Assembly (NCBI RefSeq): GCF_036785885.1
Contig: NC_092329.1
Location: forward strand, 3,410,001 to 3,474,000
DNA length: 64,000 nucleotides
Reading direction: 5' to 3'
DNA from: Coffea arabica
Taxonomy: Eukaryota; Streptophyta; Magnoliopsida; Gentianales; Rubiaceae
Shown: positions 23,628-38,830 of the stretch, piece by piece
How positions within the stretch are numbered: position 1 is the first letter of the stretch
Layout: the number at the start of each line of letters is the position of its first letter
Made by a program: the position numbers and the translations under genes
The notes under the pieces: model-generated
What the model saw: only the letters and a program-made list of their open reading frames with translations
Told to the model about the DNA's origin: nothing
The model's database searches: none

Positions 23628-24598
23628 AGAGATAGTACTAGAGTAAAGAAAGATTGAATGGATTGCTGAAACGATAAAAAACTGAGATATGTGGATAAGC
23701 TGGAGCTTGGTGGCTAGTCTGGAGAGTTCATTATTATCCCAGATTCTTTGATATGTATAAGCATTAGATGAGCAAACATCTGTTTGTTCATTGTACTTAC
23801 TTCCATATTGAAATTGTTTATAATTCTTTTGCCTAATGTCATTAATTGTATAGAACTACGATGTGTTTCAGAATCAGAAGCTCATCAAACTTTGTTCCCT
23901 GCTCTACCCCTTCTTATATGATCTTCAAATAAAACAACTTCCGCAATTTGCCTTGGAGCTTTCTGTTCTAAATTGAATCCAATTAATAAAGTCATATTAC
24001 TAATAATCAACTTAAAAATATTTCTTTCAAGGGAGTTGAAGCCTTCACATGCAGCCAAAAATCGTGAGAGGCATAAAGGAAAATAATTTCTTTGTATCAA
24101 AACATTTTTCCTTACCTTCTAATCTAAGGTTTCACCTTCCACCTTCAAGTTTGGTAAATTCATTGAGCAAATTATTTGGGTAGCCGCTAAATATTTTGGA
24201 CAATTGACTTTTAGCCACTCAACTATTAATAGTACGTAATAGTACGTAATCCGGTACTATTAATAGTACCGGTAAAAAACTATTAATAGTACGTAAGATT
24301 TAACTATTAATAGTATGTCTCGTAAATCATGCGGACCTTTATATCCGGTAGAAGTAACGGTGGAATAAGATGAAATGATTCAAGATTTACACATTTGATA
24401 TTTTAGTGGGTAAAAACATACTATCAGTAGTTGATTGGTCATATCTTGACTATTCAAACTACTCAAGTAATTTTCAATATCACATTTCTTCTACTAAAAA
24501 AATTGAAAAGGAAATTGAAGATGGTGCACTCTACGACTTCAAAGTGGGCCAATCTCCATGAAATTTAACATTCAAAACTTAGAATGAAACTATCTCCA
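23628..24598. other. 3' flank of the SEC14-like gene and decayed repeat
   Basis: The first part is probably 3' untranslated sequence. From about 24164 the sequence GAGCAAATTATTTGGGTAGCC resembles the end of the MITE at 25342, and the motif AACTATTAATAGTA recurs around 24220-24315. No clear matching right end was found, so this may be a decayed relative. Confidence 0.4.
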
Positions 24599-24607
24599 TA
24601 ATAATAA

Positions 24608-24924
24608 GGGTTAATTCCACTTTATCCCCCCAAACTTTGGACGATTATCCACTTAAGTCCCTAAACTTCAAAATGGGACACTTAAGTCCCTAAACTTATA
24701 AATACCTCCCACTTAAGTCCCTAAACTTATAAAATGGGACACTTAAATCCCTAAACCCTTATAAAATGGGACACTTTGACCACCAACGGCATTCAGGATT
24801 TGTTAACAATTTTCCTTAAGTGGGAGGTATTTATAAGTTTAGGGACTTAAGTATCCCATTTTGAAGTTTAGGGACTTAAGTGGATAATCGTCCAAAGTTT
24901 GGGGGGACAAAGTGGAATTAACCC
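24608..24924. mobile_element. Mutator-type MITE with long inverted ends
   Basis: A 317-base element starts GGGTTAATTCCACTTTATCC and ends in the inverse. Its two arms of roughly 90 bases are near-perfect inverted copies, including CTTTGGACGATTATCCACTT and AAGTCCCTAAACTTCAAAAT. It is flanked by the perfect 9-base duplication TAATAATAA (24599-24607 and 24925-24933), the size made by Mutator-like transposases. The interior repeats the block CACTTAAGTCCCTAAAC several times. There is no coding capacity. Confidence 0.88.
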
Positions 24925-25056
24925 TAATAATAAAGTAGGAGTAGGTGATTTGGTGTAAACAATTCGATATCATTTTTTAAAATTTCTTTTTGACTCATCA
25001 AATGTCTTCTCATCGCTAACCCATTTTAATTCAACAACTAATATCACACAACCAAT

Positions 25057-25338
25057 AAAATAGGTGTTTATCTGTTAAACATAATCGCTTTATAGATAAT
25101 TGCTTGATTTAAATTTTTGTTTGATTTTTATAATTTTTTTGCATTGCCTTTTTTTAATTTACTATTACTAGATTTTGTTGTCAAATAATAAATCTACAAA
25201 CATTAGTTCAATTGATCAATGAAATAGGTGTTTATCAGTTAAACATAACAGCTTATAGATAATTGTTTGATTTAATTTTTATAATTTTTTCTACTAACTT
25301 TTTTAATTTACTACTACTAGATTTTGTTGTCAAATAAT
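25057..25338 (+). repeat. Tandem duplication, period about 165 bases
   Basis: Copy 1 (about 25057-25190) and copy 2 (about 25221-25338) share AATAGGTGTTTATC, GTTAAACATAA, TAGATAATTG, then TTTAATTTACTA and CTAGATTTTGTTGTCAAATA. Copy 2 is interrupted by the MITE at 25342 and continues after it at 25673. Confidence 0.8.
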
Positions 25339-25341
25339 GAA

Positions 25342-25663
25342 GAGCAAATTATTCAGATGGCCACTAAACTTTTAGAATCGCTGAGTTTTGATCACTGAAC
25401 TATTAAATGTCTAGTTTTGTTTACTGAATTATTTAAAGTTTATAATTCGAGTCATTTCATTAAATTTAATCGTTAACTATGTCAGATTTGAGTGCCCGTA
25501 CAATTCATGAGACAAAAATAAGAGACATGATTAACAATTAAATCTGACGAAATATCTCGAAATCTAAATTTCAGAAGTTTAGTGACAAAATTAGACTTTT
25601 AATAATTCAATAGTCAAAACTCAATGATTCCAAAAATTTAGTGGCCATCTTGATAATTTGCTC
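25342..25663. mobile_element. Second Mutator-type MITE, nested in a duplicated sequence
   Basis: A 322-base element starts GAGCAAATTATTCAGATGGC and ends with the near-inverse GGCCATCTTGATAATTTGCT plus C. The inverted arms continue inward for roughly 100 bases with mismatches. The perfect 9-base duplication AATAATGAA flanks it (25333-25341 and 25664-25672). Removing the element and one duplication restores the sequence of the neighbouring tandem copy near 25183-25215. Confidence 0.88.
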
Positions 25664-25672
25664 AATAATGAA

Positions 25673-27173
25673 TCTACCATCATTAGTTCATCAGAAGATT
25701 TTTTAAATCACTTATACACATATCAATGTGTGTCGGTCACTAGTTCTCAACAGTAGTAAGATCACCTATCACTATATAGATAAATTAACTGGCCATTTTG
25801 ACCCTTTGGAACAACTCGATGAAATTAGCAAATTTTTTTAGGAGATCCTAGTGACTATAGAATGTAGATGGAATCTATCCAATTTTTACCGTATAAATAA
25901 TAATGATTGGGTGGAAATGCATAAAGTCTTTTTCTTTTTTTGGTGGAAATATCGAATTTACTTTCCCAGCAAAAGCGTGGTTGCTCTTGTCCGTTTCCAT
26001 CGAGTTTCATCCTATAGATCTTTTCCGCGCATTTCATTCGTCAGCAACCTGAGAATCTTCACCAGACACAGGGATCCTCTTTTTCGTTCCAAGATTCTTT
26101 CGAGCTATTTATTCACTCTTGCGGTTGCAGGTTGGATTTCTTCTACCATTTTGCATGATATTGTAGTTCTACTCGCACTTTTGTTTTGTGCTTTTGCTTC
26201 TATTTTGATAAAGCATCCAAGATAGGGTTCTAGCTGTCAACCACCATTATAGTGAAGAATCACAAAATGATAATAAAACGGAATAAATAAAACCCTTTTG
26301 GAATATGCTTTTTCCATCTTGTACGAGTTTTGAGCTCCTTTTGTTCAGGCTTAGGGATGTCCAAGTAGCAAGTTTTGCTGTAAAGTCCATTTTGTTTCGC
26401 TGTGTTATTGTAAGTTTCACATTTTCCCCCTGGGAATCTGCTGAAGACTGAGAAATTGAATATGAAAGCATAGAAAGGGAAGTGGAGTTTTCACCTATTT
26501 GCTTCTATCACCATTTTTCCAGGTTCTATTATGGAAATTCCAATCTGAGAGTTTTTGTTTTCCCCCTTTTTTGTGGTATAGTGTACAAGCGGCCTTTTGG
26601 GACAGGAGCAATGCAGTAGGTGTTGAGCAAGATAGTCCTGGCAGAAGAGATATAGTTTGGAGATTTGCAATAGAAAAGCTCTACTTAATGTCCTGAAAAA
26701 TGGCAGTTTTCCGCTTGCTGGTTTCGAGGATCTCATCTAGCATGAGAGTTTGTCCGTCTGTACAGTTTTGGATGACCAAATCAAACAGAAAGGAAAGGTC
26801 TTGACTTCTTCGGTTCCTTTTTTGTATTCTTCTAATCTAATGTGATATGGACAACTATTTAACCCGCCGTCCCCTTGCCCTTCATAGACTGTGATTTAGA
26901 GTTCAATGATGTGCAAGGGACTTCTCATTTTTTATTCAAATGCGCCTACTTGTATTAGTAATGTAGGGCAGTATTAGTTCTGGTGAATTGGCTTTTCGAT
27001 TTGGGTGTCAATTGTGATTTGCATGAAACATCTTGCCTCTTTATTATTTTCAGGTTATAACAAGCATTAATTGGCATCACTTCTTTATCAGTACAGTGCC
27101 GACTCTACCTTTAAGTTTTTCAGACAGTTCTAAGGTGTCTGCTAGGCACACAACTTGGCGAGAACTTTTTGAT
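25673..27173. other. Upstream and leader region of DHFR-TS
   Basis: The coding frame of the first DHFR-TS exon stays open upstream of the ATG to an acceptor TTTTCAG at 27047-27053, so at least one leader exon lies upstream. A plausible one ends at GTTGCAG|GTTGGA near 26130. Its longest frame encodes a basic, Ser/Arg-rich, Phe-rich peptide, but that frame does not join in phase at this donor. The leader structure is unresolved. Confidence 0.4.
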
Positions 27174-30690
<3,517 letters not shown>

Positions 30691-31334
30691 TTTCACACTA
30701 AAGGAGCTTCTGGAGGTATTCGTAACAGAGGCATGACCTGTTCATAAGTTAATTTCGAGTGAGTGTTTCTATATTTTCTTTTTGTAATTTTAGCTCCTCT
30801 GGTTCTAGATCAGGTTTAAAACAAGGACAGTTATGCCAACTTAATAGTTCTGCGCTGATAGAGGGTTTTTGACATCTGTCCATTTTAATGTCCATGATTT
30901 CCGAAGGCATGTTTACTTATCCATCTTTTTGTGGCTTGCACTCTTATCAACTTAAATGTCTTTTCCTGTTCATGGTAGTTCACGGCGATGGCGGATAATT
31001 TTGGAGATAAAGAGCAATATTCGAACTTGGAACAGGATTCTTTGTATCATGGAGACGCTATAGGTTCAACTTTTCTTGGTAGCTAGCAGGAGTGAAGTTA
31101 CATGTTTTGCAAAGGTGCTCTATCCTTTACTTTGAAGATCAAAATCTAGTGCTTTAAAGTGTTTATTAAAATAAATAAAAAAAAGACACTGTAATAACAT
31201 AAAAGTTCAGCGAATTTATAGTTTAATGGTATGTTAAGCTGCATAAACAGATTCAACTCAGAAAGGCTAACAACCTATAAGGTAGGCTAATGACATCTAG
31301 CGAACCAACTTCTAGTCCCTTCACTTTGAAGTCT
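30691..31334. other. Convergent 3' region between DHFR-TS and AAA-ATPase
   Basis: Both genes must end their transcripts here. A small open frame of 32 codons starts at the ATG at 30988 and ends at TAG 31084-31086 (MADNFGDKEQYSNLEQD...). It is preceded by CATGGTAG, which could be an acceptor. It may be part of a spliced DHFR-TS 3' untranslated region. Confidence 0.4.
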
Positions 31335-32752
31335 TCAGCTGTTGTTCTCCTTCATCTGGAGGTGTGTGACAAGGCTCTGCAATGCAGTATTTGCGTTGTC
31401 ACTCGTCATCAGCTCTCCTGCAATTTCTGCTGGTGTTGCCTGGACTTTCAACAGCAGCTCTTCAATTTCCCCAAATAGATTGTGTTCCTCTATCTTTAGA
31501 TAATTATGAGCAAGTGTTTTGAAACCACTAAAAGTGCAGTAGGACATCTCAATCTGCACATCCATTCGACCAGGTCTCAGCATGGCTGGATCCAGTCTAT
31601 CTTTGTGGTTGGTGGTGAACACTATGATTCTCTGGTCTCCCCGACTGGACCATAAGCCATCAACAAAGTTGAGCAGTCCAGATAGGGTAATCTGCACAAG
31701 ACATAACCAGGGAAGATCAAATACATATGATTAGTTACATTCACACTTTAAGAGCTTATCATTTACTGATAATGAATGGATGCATGACTTGTGTCAAACT
31801 AACATTGTCATCCTCAAATTCTCCATCATGATATTCCCTGCTCTTTAATCCAACGTTGCAATCAATGTCTTCTATAACAAGTATGGACCGATTGGCCGAC
31901 CCAATCAACAACCTCCTCAAATCTGAATCACATTGCACTTGTGCCAGATGCAGGTCATAGATATCAAACCTGAGATAATTAGCCATAGCTGCCACCAAAC
32001 TTGACTTCCCCGTACCAGGTGGTCCATGGAACAAATATCCACGTTTCCAAGCCTTGCCAACTCTCCTGTAATAGTCCTTCCTGCTTATGAATCTATCAAG
32101 ATCCTCTATAAGCTCCTTCTTTTTCTCTGGATCCATTGCTAGTGTATCAAAAGTTGCTGGATGATTTAGGGCCACTGAACTCCAATAGTCGGTGCCAGCA
32201 TAATCAACTGTGTGTAGCCTCACCACCCTCATCTCGTCCCTGATCTCCTTAGCTTTCTTTAGGATATGTGGCAAGTAAGTTTCCAACACCATCTCCTTGT
32301 GTTTCTTATGGAAACTCAACTCGAGATATCGCAATTCTGACCTCGGCTTTAGCCTCATGTCAGCATGACTAGGTTGATTAACAGGGGTACAATGCAGGAT
32401 CCATTTTAGCTCAACTCCTTCAAAAGACTTGAGGATTTCTTGATTTTTATCAACGGTGACAGCAAATCTTGGTGCCTTTCTCACACTTGCTCACCTTGAT
32501 CCTCTGAGTTGAAGGGGAGATCTTGGTGCCTAGGTATAGATTGGCTGCCTCGTACAGTTTATTCAATGTAAGCCCATCAAACTCTTCTATGACAACGGTG
32601 AGGTGGGGGAACAGGAAGCTGGAGAGCTTCCGGAAACGCGACGAGAAGCAGTTCTGGAACTCGCCAGGGACAAGGTCGTTCAAGGTTCTGATGAGAACAA
32701 TGGTGGCCGTGATGGAAGTGGCCGCAGATAAAATAGCAGCTGGTGATGGCAA
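31335..32752 (-). CDS. AATP1-like: BCS1/AATP1-type AAA-ATPase, frameshifted
   Basis: Exon 1 is 32752 to 31804 and exon 2 is 31691 to 31335, with donor AAT|GTTAGT and acceptor TGCAG|ATTACC. The N-terminus has a hydrophobic segment (about 5-22, AAILSAATSITATIVLIRTL) and the AAA-associated domain with KLYEAANLYLGTKISPSTQR. The ATPase core has Walker A GPPGTGKSS, Walker B ILVIEDIDC, and RIIVFTTNHKDRLDP with LRPGRMD carrying the arginine finger. Relatives are membrane-anchored mitochondrial or ER ATPases linked to stress and defence. Near 32468-32478 the frame changes: the upstream frame runs to a stop after EKGTKICCHR, while homology continues one base out as RFAVTVDKNQEI. One extra base explains it. 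The total coding length is one base over a multiple of three. No intron of sensible size removes it. Either this is a recent pseudogene or the base is a sequence error. Otherwise the protein would be about 434 residues. Confidence 0.8.
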
Positions 32753-35586
32753 AGATTCATGTGAAAAGCCATCAACTTTTTCCTCTGTTTTTTTTTTTTT
32801 TGGCCCGAGCTAGTAGGTGTTGTGTGTGTATTTGTGAAAAGGGTTCAGAAACTTGAGAGCTCTGACGGTGGAGGATGGTGAAACTTGGGAAGCATCAGAC
32901 GCTAGTTTATTATACAGGTGGAAGTGGGGAGAGTCCTCCGCACACGCGAGCAATTCGTCGTTTGTTGAGGAGACAATTCCAAACCGAAAAAAAAAATAAA
33001 AAAAATAGTGGAGTCCGATGCATATTGTTCTTGTTTGCATTTGAAGGGCAAGCTTTTATCATCGGCGAGGATCTCTCCTCTTCCTGCTTATGATTTTATG
33101 TTCAGAACTTTTAAGGCCGACCGACTTCTGTAGGGCCTCGTTTGCCCCTTGAGCAAGAAATACACGACACCACCAGGTTCTAGAAAGTCGTGCCGCCGCC
33201 TCTCCCTTGTGTACTATCAATTTCAACTTCTTCATTTACTGTTCTAACCTTTATTTCTGTTCTTGTCATGCGATAAAATTCTTGGAGAAATGTTATTTGC
33301 AGTATGTATTTCCATTTTTATTAATCATGCTCGTATTTTCATTTTAATCATATAGATTTCATCTATCAGATTCTATGCTAAAACAAATGATTGGGAGTGC
33401 AAATAACAAATGATTGATTAGGAATTAACCGATGGTCAATCCAGGAGGAGCTGCTACACCAGTATGGTGCTACGCACCATTCCTTTGAGAAATGTGGTTG
33501 CATTTATATCCTGTTGACGTTTGGGTTCATCCAAAATTTTGTATGGTCGGATGTTAATCAATTTATGGGGATACATATTTAGAGTAGTTTTCATTTCTTG
33601 GAGGCTATTCATGTAAGATTTAGTTGCAAATATATCACGCAGAAAAGATAAAAAATGCGGATAACCTTGAGACTTGCAAAGCTTTAAAGTTTTACTATTT
33701 GGCTAGACAAAACGGAATAACAAGAAAAGGAAATTTGAATGTGGAAAGGTGGGGAATCATCATCATCATCATCATGATCATTAGGATATCCGAAAATGTG
33801 TCCACAAAACATTATTAGTAGTCTTTATATCCAACATGTTTTTTTTTTTTTTCTACTGCTGAACTTTCATGTCGGTGATTGATTTAGCAAATGATATGGA
33901 CCGTTTTCCCCTCCCTTTAACTTATGTTTGTTATAAATGTAAATCAATCTAAAGCCTCGTATGTATGTTTTACGACGGTTGTATCATGATGTATGTATGG
34001 AGCATATTTGTAGTTTTGATGTTGGAAGGAGTATGTCCCACTGCTAAATTGATTTGATTGGACAAGGTCTTCACATAATCCGTGATAAATGAATGCTAGT
34101 TCACTTCTACTTGCTACGACATCCTTAGAAAACAGACAACATCCTTCCTTGGTCTGGGATACGATGACCAGACCAGAGCTCATCCGCTCCCCCTATAAAC
34201 GAAGTTAGTCAAAAGCCATCAATCAATTTTTTGAAATGGAAGTTTGAGAGCAAGAGTAGAGTTAATTTCCCATTATTGGTTGTATAAGAGTCCTGATCCG
34301 TGAACTTCCCGTGATGGGCGAGAGAAGGCATGTATGTAATAAGCATTGAGCACACAAACTCTTGAGTGACAAACTCTTTGTTTTCTTTCCTTTATTTTTA
34401 TACTGATAAAAAGTTTGGACAATTTCGATCCTGATTACCTGTAGAATCTACAAATCTTTGAGAGCATAGGTAATTTACATGATATTTTCATACTACCCAC
34501 CAAAACTAATCATTAGTAGATTTAAAAACGCGACATTTTTTCTACCGTAATAGTACTACCTTCACCATGATTATTATGTAAATGTAAAAAAAAAAAAAAA
34601 GATTTCTTGGAACAGAGAGGTGCTTAAAAATATGTTTTATAGTGACATTTCGCAACATTTTTTAGAATATGACTATTTGGCTCAACATTACTATTTGATG
34701 GAGCTGAGATTTCGAGCTTTAGATTTCAGTTGAAAAGTACTTCATCATCAAAAGAAAGAAATGAAGGACTTCTTGCTCTTCTTTTGTTATGAAGCTCGAA
34801 GTTGCAGGTTTTGGATTTGAAACATACTTCACCAAAAGCATTAGAAGTTTCAAACTCTATTACTGTTGTAATAATACAGAATATGATCATCTTTCACCAA
34901 GATGAATATAGAATTATCTTGCACACGCTGCATGCAACTCTGTCAGCACAACCAACGTTGCGGATTCCATGATCCGTCCTTGCCATTCTCACCAACCAAC
35001 ATTATTTTTTTCCTTTTTTTTGGGGGTAAAAGAAAAAGCTAGGGCTGTTGAATCAGTTACCGTGCAAATGTAAGGAAGGGTTATTTGCTTTTTCCACAAA
35101 GTGTTCCAAATGAGAAAAATAGAAATTAAAGGGCAAAGAATGAGAGCAAAGGATAAACCAGTCGCATTCTGGAAACTATCTCGTGTGAGAAATCAAGAAA
35201 AGGACGTTCATAACGCTAGACCAGCAAAATGGGAGCGGAAACTAGAACCTTGACCATAACGTCCCTATGAGAAAATAGTGGACAACTCAATCCCCCCTTT
35301 CAGCGTCTGCCATAAGGAGGTAGAGTGCAGAAGAAATGAAACGAACCAAGCAAGTTACAGCGAAAGGTTGAAGGCTAAGCAGATAATAGCCACCCAAATT
35401 ATCTCCAAAGCAGCACTTAATTGTTCCAATGCAGAAACATCTAAAAACAGGAAAGACTTCAAAGAACATAAAATATCAGAACTAAAGAATTTGGCGACGA
35501 CTGGAGCATTAGACTCTTGCTTTAGCTTACCGACTCAAGGGAGTATGGTGGCATGGATGCATCGAAAGTTGGCCCACGTGAAGTGC
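32753..35586. other. Intergenic region, AAA-ATPase to HIPP
   Basis: About 2.8 kb of AT-rich DNA with poly(A/T) runs and a short CAT repeat at 33759-33776. No gene or clear repeat family is supported. Confidence 0.5.
32906..32916 (-). promoter_or_regulatory. TATA-like box of the AAA-ATPase gene
   Basis: On the minus strand GTATAATAAAC lies about 155 bases before the ATG at 32752, giving a leader of about 125 bases. It is a candidate only. Confidence 0.3.
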
Positions 35587-35913
35587 TCATAGAATGTTAC
35601 AGTGGCCGTCATAATCATCACTAATCACGTACCAAACATCACATCTCTGACATGTTTTTCGCAGAGAAGGAATCGCATCTTTCTTGTCATCCTTCTTCTC
35701 TTCCTTGGGAGGACCAATGCTTGTTATTTGTGCAGTTCTTCTGAACTTCCTGACTTGTTTGATAATGCATACTGGATCTGCCTCGCCAATAACTGTTACT
35801 GTACTTTTGGATGGGTCAAGGACAATAGAATTTATTCCTTCTATCTTTGATATTAACTTCATGACCTTCATTCTGCATTTTGAACAGAGTAGATCCACTG
35901 ACACCACTGTTTT
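35587..35913 (-). CDS. HIPP-like: Heavy-metal-associated isoprenylated plant protein (partial, first exon unresolved)
   Basis: The main exon starts after the acceptor TTGCAG and encodes 108 residues. The HMA domain (about 1-68 of this exon) begins KTVVSVDLLCSKCRMKVMKL, with the metal-binding Cys-x-x-Cys as CSKC, and includes SIVLDPSKSTVTVIGEADP. A Lys/Asp-rich linker (PPKEEKKDDKKD) follows, then KTCQRCDVWYVISDDYDG and the C-terminal CNIL. CNIL fits a CaaX box; a final Leu favours geranylgeranylation. The family buffers metals or acts as a membrane-tethered partner in stress signalling. The start codon must lie in a small upstream exon. One in-phase candidate is MSLISK, read on the minus strand from about 36196 to 36179, but its donor is weak. 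Another is ATGTTGCAG|GTAACC near 38800. I cannot choose. Confidence 0.8.
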   Translation of the reverse strand, partial: KTVVSVDLLCSKCRMKVMKLISKIEGINSIVLDPSKSTVTVIGEADPVCIIKQVRKFRRTAQITSIGPPKEEKKDDKKDAIPSLRKTCQRCDVWYVISDDYDGHCNIL

Positions 35914-38830
35914 CTGCAATGAAATCAAGAGAAACAGTTACTTGGTCACTTTTTCTTCTGAACTCTAGAAGCATACATTCTCTGCCACATCAGATGAGCA
36001 GCAAAAGGTACTGCAAAGTGTCAGTCAGTTTGAGGAGAAACTAGCATTCAAGTACTGATTAACATTTAGTATACTCAGGACAGACAGATATGCTGCATCA
36101 AGCACTGACACATACTGCATTAAGCAACAAAAAACGTAAAATTGAAAATTGAAACTTCAAAGCAAATAAGAAAACCTTCGAGATCAATGACATGGTACCG
36201 AGCGCAAAGAGTAGGGAACGCTAAAATGTTGTTCTGAACTCTGAAGTTAATTTAAAAATGCAAGTTACATATTTTATATCTGTACTGTGAAATCATTCAG
36301 TCATTTTGTATATATTATGTCCTTTTTCTAATTGTTCGTCTCTTATTTGTTTTAGTTTTTCATACAGTTCTGCTACATATTAGTAAATGTACTGACAGTC
36401 TTAGTTGGTGGATGAGAGTAAATGCAAGTCAGTATGTTCCCAGAGGGTTACCTGTTAAACTTTACATTTAATGAGTCTGTGTGTATGTGCGTGCGCGCCT
36501 GTTGCACCACTGTCCCTAAGATGGCATCATGAAATTACACAACCAGGCAAAGAAGCCTTAGATCTCTTAACATGCAATCATTCGGGGGAGGGGGAGGGGG
36601 GGGGGGGGCCTATTTCCTTATCTTCCACTGGCGTGTAAGGGGTCTGTTGCATGCATAAATGTCACAAAGTAGCCTGCAGCAAGCTGAAATTTTCACAAAG
36701 TAAACTCCCTCAAACATGCAACTTCAGCGAAAACCTAGAGATTGTTCTAAATCGCCATCAAATGATTATTCCAATGCCCAAACGGATTTCTTCTGAGTGC
36801 CATACAATAAACATGATAAACAACAACTACACAGGATATATTGTAGCACTAATAATTCTAAGTGGCAAATATCATATCTTGCAGAGAACAGAAATCCTTT
36901 ACAAACATCAGACTTTTGGTAAATCATCTAATGCTAGTTTTGTAGCCAGAACCATTACTTCCAAGCACAAGAATTCATAAAAGACACACACAGGCACGCA
37001 TATATATATATATATGCTTGCTTGAGAGAGAGAGAGACCTTTAAATTGAGTAATTTGAGCTACCAGACAGCTTGCCAACTTCTTGACCAGGGAGCAAGCA
37101 TTCATTGTCATTTACACAGCCGATTCAAGAACATCCTCGAAAGCCAAGTGTTTATTCTGCTCTGATATGGAAGCCAACTATGACTTTGTTATCTTGCACA
37201 GCACAACAACCAAAATTCTGTAATTTACTCCAAAATCTAATTAGACTTGCAAAAACAAAACTAGATACATGGTCAAATTAATTTAAACTGATCCTGTTTT
37301 CTTACTCAAGTTACTGCCATAGATTCAGTCAAAAGCCAGAAAGTTTCAATGGGTACCAGTTCAACTCGCTAGAGTCATGAAATTTGAATAATCAGAAACA
37401 GGAGTCAAGGGGATATACAAATGTGTATAAACAGAAAATGGTCCAGCAATAGGGACCTGGACATCTAATCTCAGCACTGAATAGAGAACTGGTGACTACT
37501 ACAATAAAGTTGAAGACGAACTTGTTTGAAAGCTGAAAGTGTCTTCCCTAATGCCTGTGAAGAGTCATTGGAAGCCACTTTACTACTCACGCACCCTCAA
37601 TTCCACGCATAACAATTGCACAAGTTTAGACCCATGTACATGTCCAATGTGTTATGACGATACGAAAAGCAATAATCAGCAGTCAAATTTCCATTTTTCA
37701 TTCATATTTGTGGTCTAGACAACTAGTAGCACACCATGTCAACCCCCATGAGTTTGACTAAAAGTTCAATTTGCTATCACTACAAATAAGTATGGAGGTA
37801 CATCGGGTTCATAAGCCTCCCATCATGGAGTTCAGGATATTTTACAACAATAAATTACAACAGCAAAATTGTTACACTGTGTGAGACTCGCCTTCAAACT
37901 TGAAGGATAAAAATAAATTACACTGGAGTAAGATATGCGAGTATATCCACTCATTTGCAGCTTGTCAAGAAAAGATACTTTCTTGACTTTCAGCATTTTA
38001 CATAATTGTGTACATCATGATTAATTCAGTCTCCAGCTGTGTTGAGTAAATAGCTCATGTGGTCTTGGCATGGCAAAGCAACAGAGTAGTTGATATATCA
38101 CTTTCCCAGTGAGGGGTGAAAATTTCTGACATGTCTCTTTCAACATATGTTCCTCAACAACTCTCCTATCTCTGAAAAAACTCAAAAAACCAACTAATTA
38201 AGCCATTTATGACCAACAACATCATTAGCATATTAACATCACCAGAATCCAACCAAAGGCAAAATGCAGTCACTAAAGCGCATTCAAAGAACTATTGACT
38301 CCTCAACAAGTTTGTTCAAATAGCTTTGGGTGGCAGCATTTTACTTGGGGTACTTTCCTACCTCAAATAAATTACAGGAACAAACTATGGCATTTTACTA
38401 GGAGTACTTTCCAATTTCAACTAAATTACAGGAACAAAACTTAGCATAGAGAACAAAATGAAGAAGATTATGACTATGATTTAGTACACGCACTCACCCA
38501 ACTATAGTTGCTTTTCATTTGTTTTTGACTGTATATTCAATGTACTACACAGCCTCAAATTCATGACATGGTTGAGAAAAATAAGTGAACTGGACGAAGC
38601 GCTTGTGTACAGTATTACCATATCAAGAAATTCAGAATAGGAAAAGCCGAACATAGTTCACAAGGATCCCACAACTAAGTACTCTAAAGAAAGACTTCAT
38701 TATGCATCATCTTAAACACTCGAGGGGTAGCATAAAGCCCAGGAAAAAAGTTTCATCTAGTCATTGAGAAATAACAACTCATACTACTATCGGTTACCTG
38801 CAACATCCTTAGTACAGGAATCATCTTCAA
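35914..38830. other. Region between HIPP exon and IPK1
   Basis: It must contain the HIPP first exon and promoter and the IPK1 3' untranslated region. Seen here are a G-rich homopolymer tract (36584-36608), a TA run (36999-37014) and a GA run (37024-37037). No further coding exon is supported. Confidence 0.45.

Noticed and set aside
32484-32503. Tiny intron to remove the AAA-ATPase frameshift (AAG|GTGAGC ... AAAG)
   Set aside because: It would be only about 20 bases, far below the minimum plant intron length.
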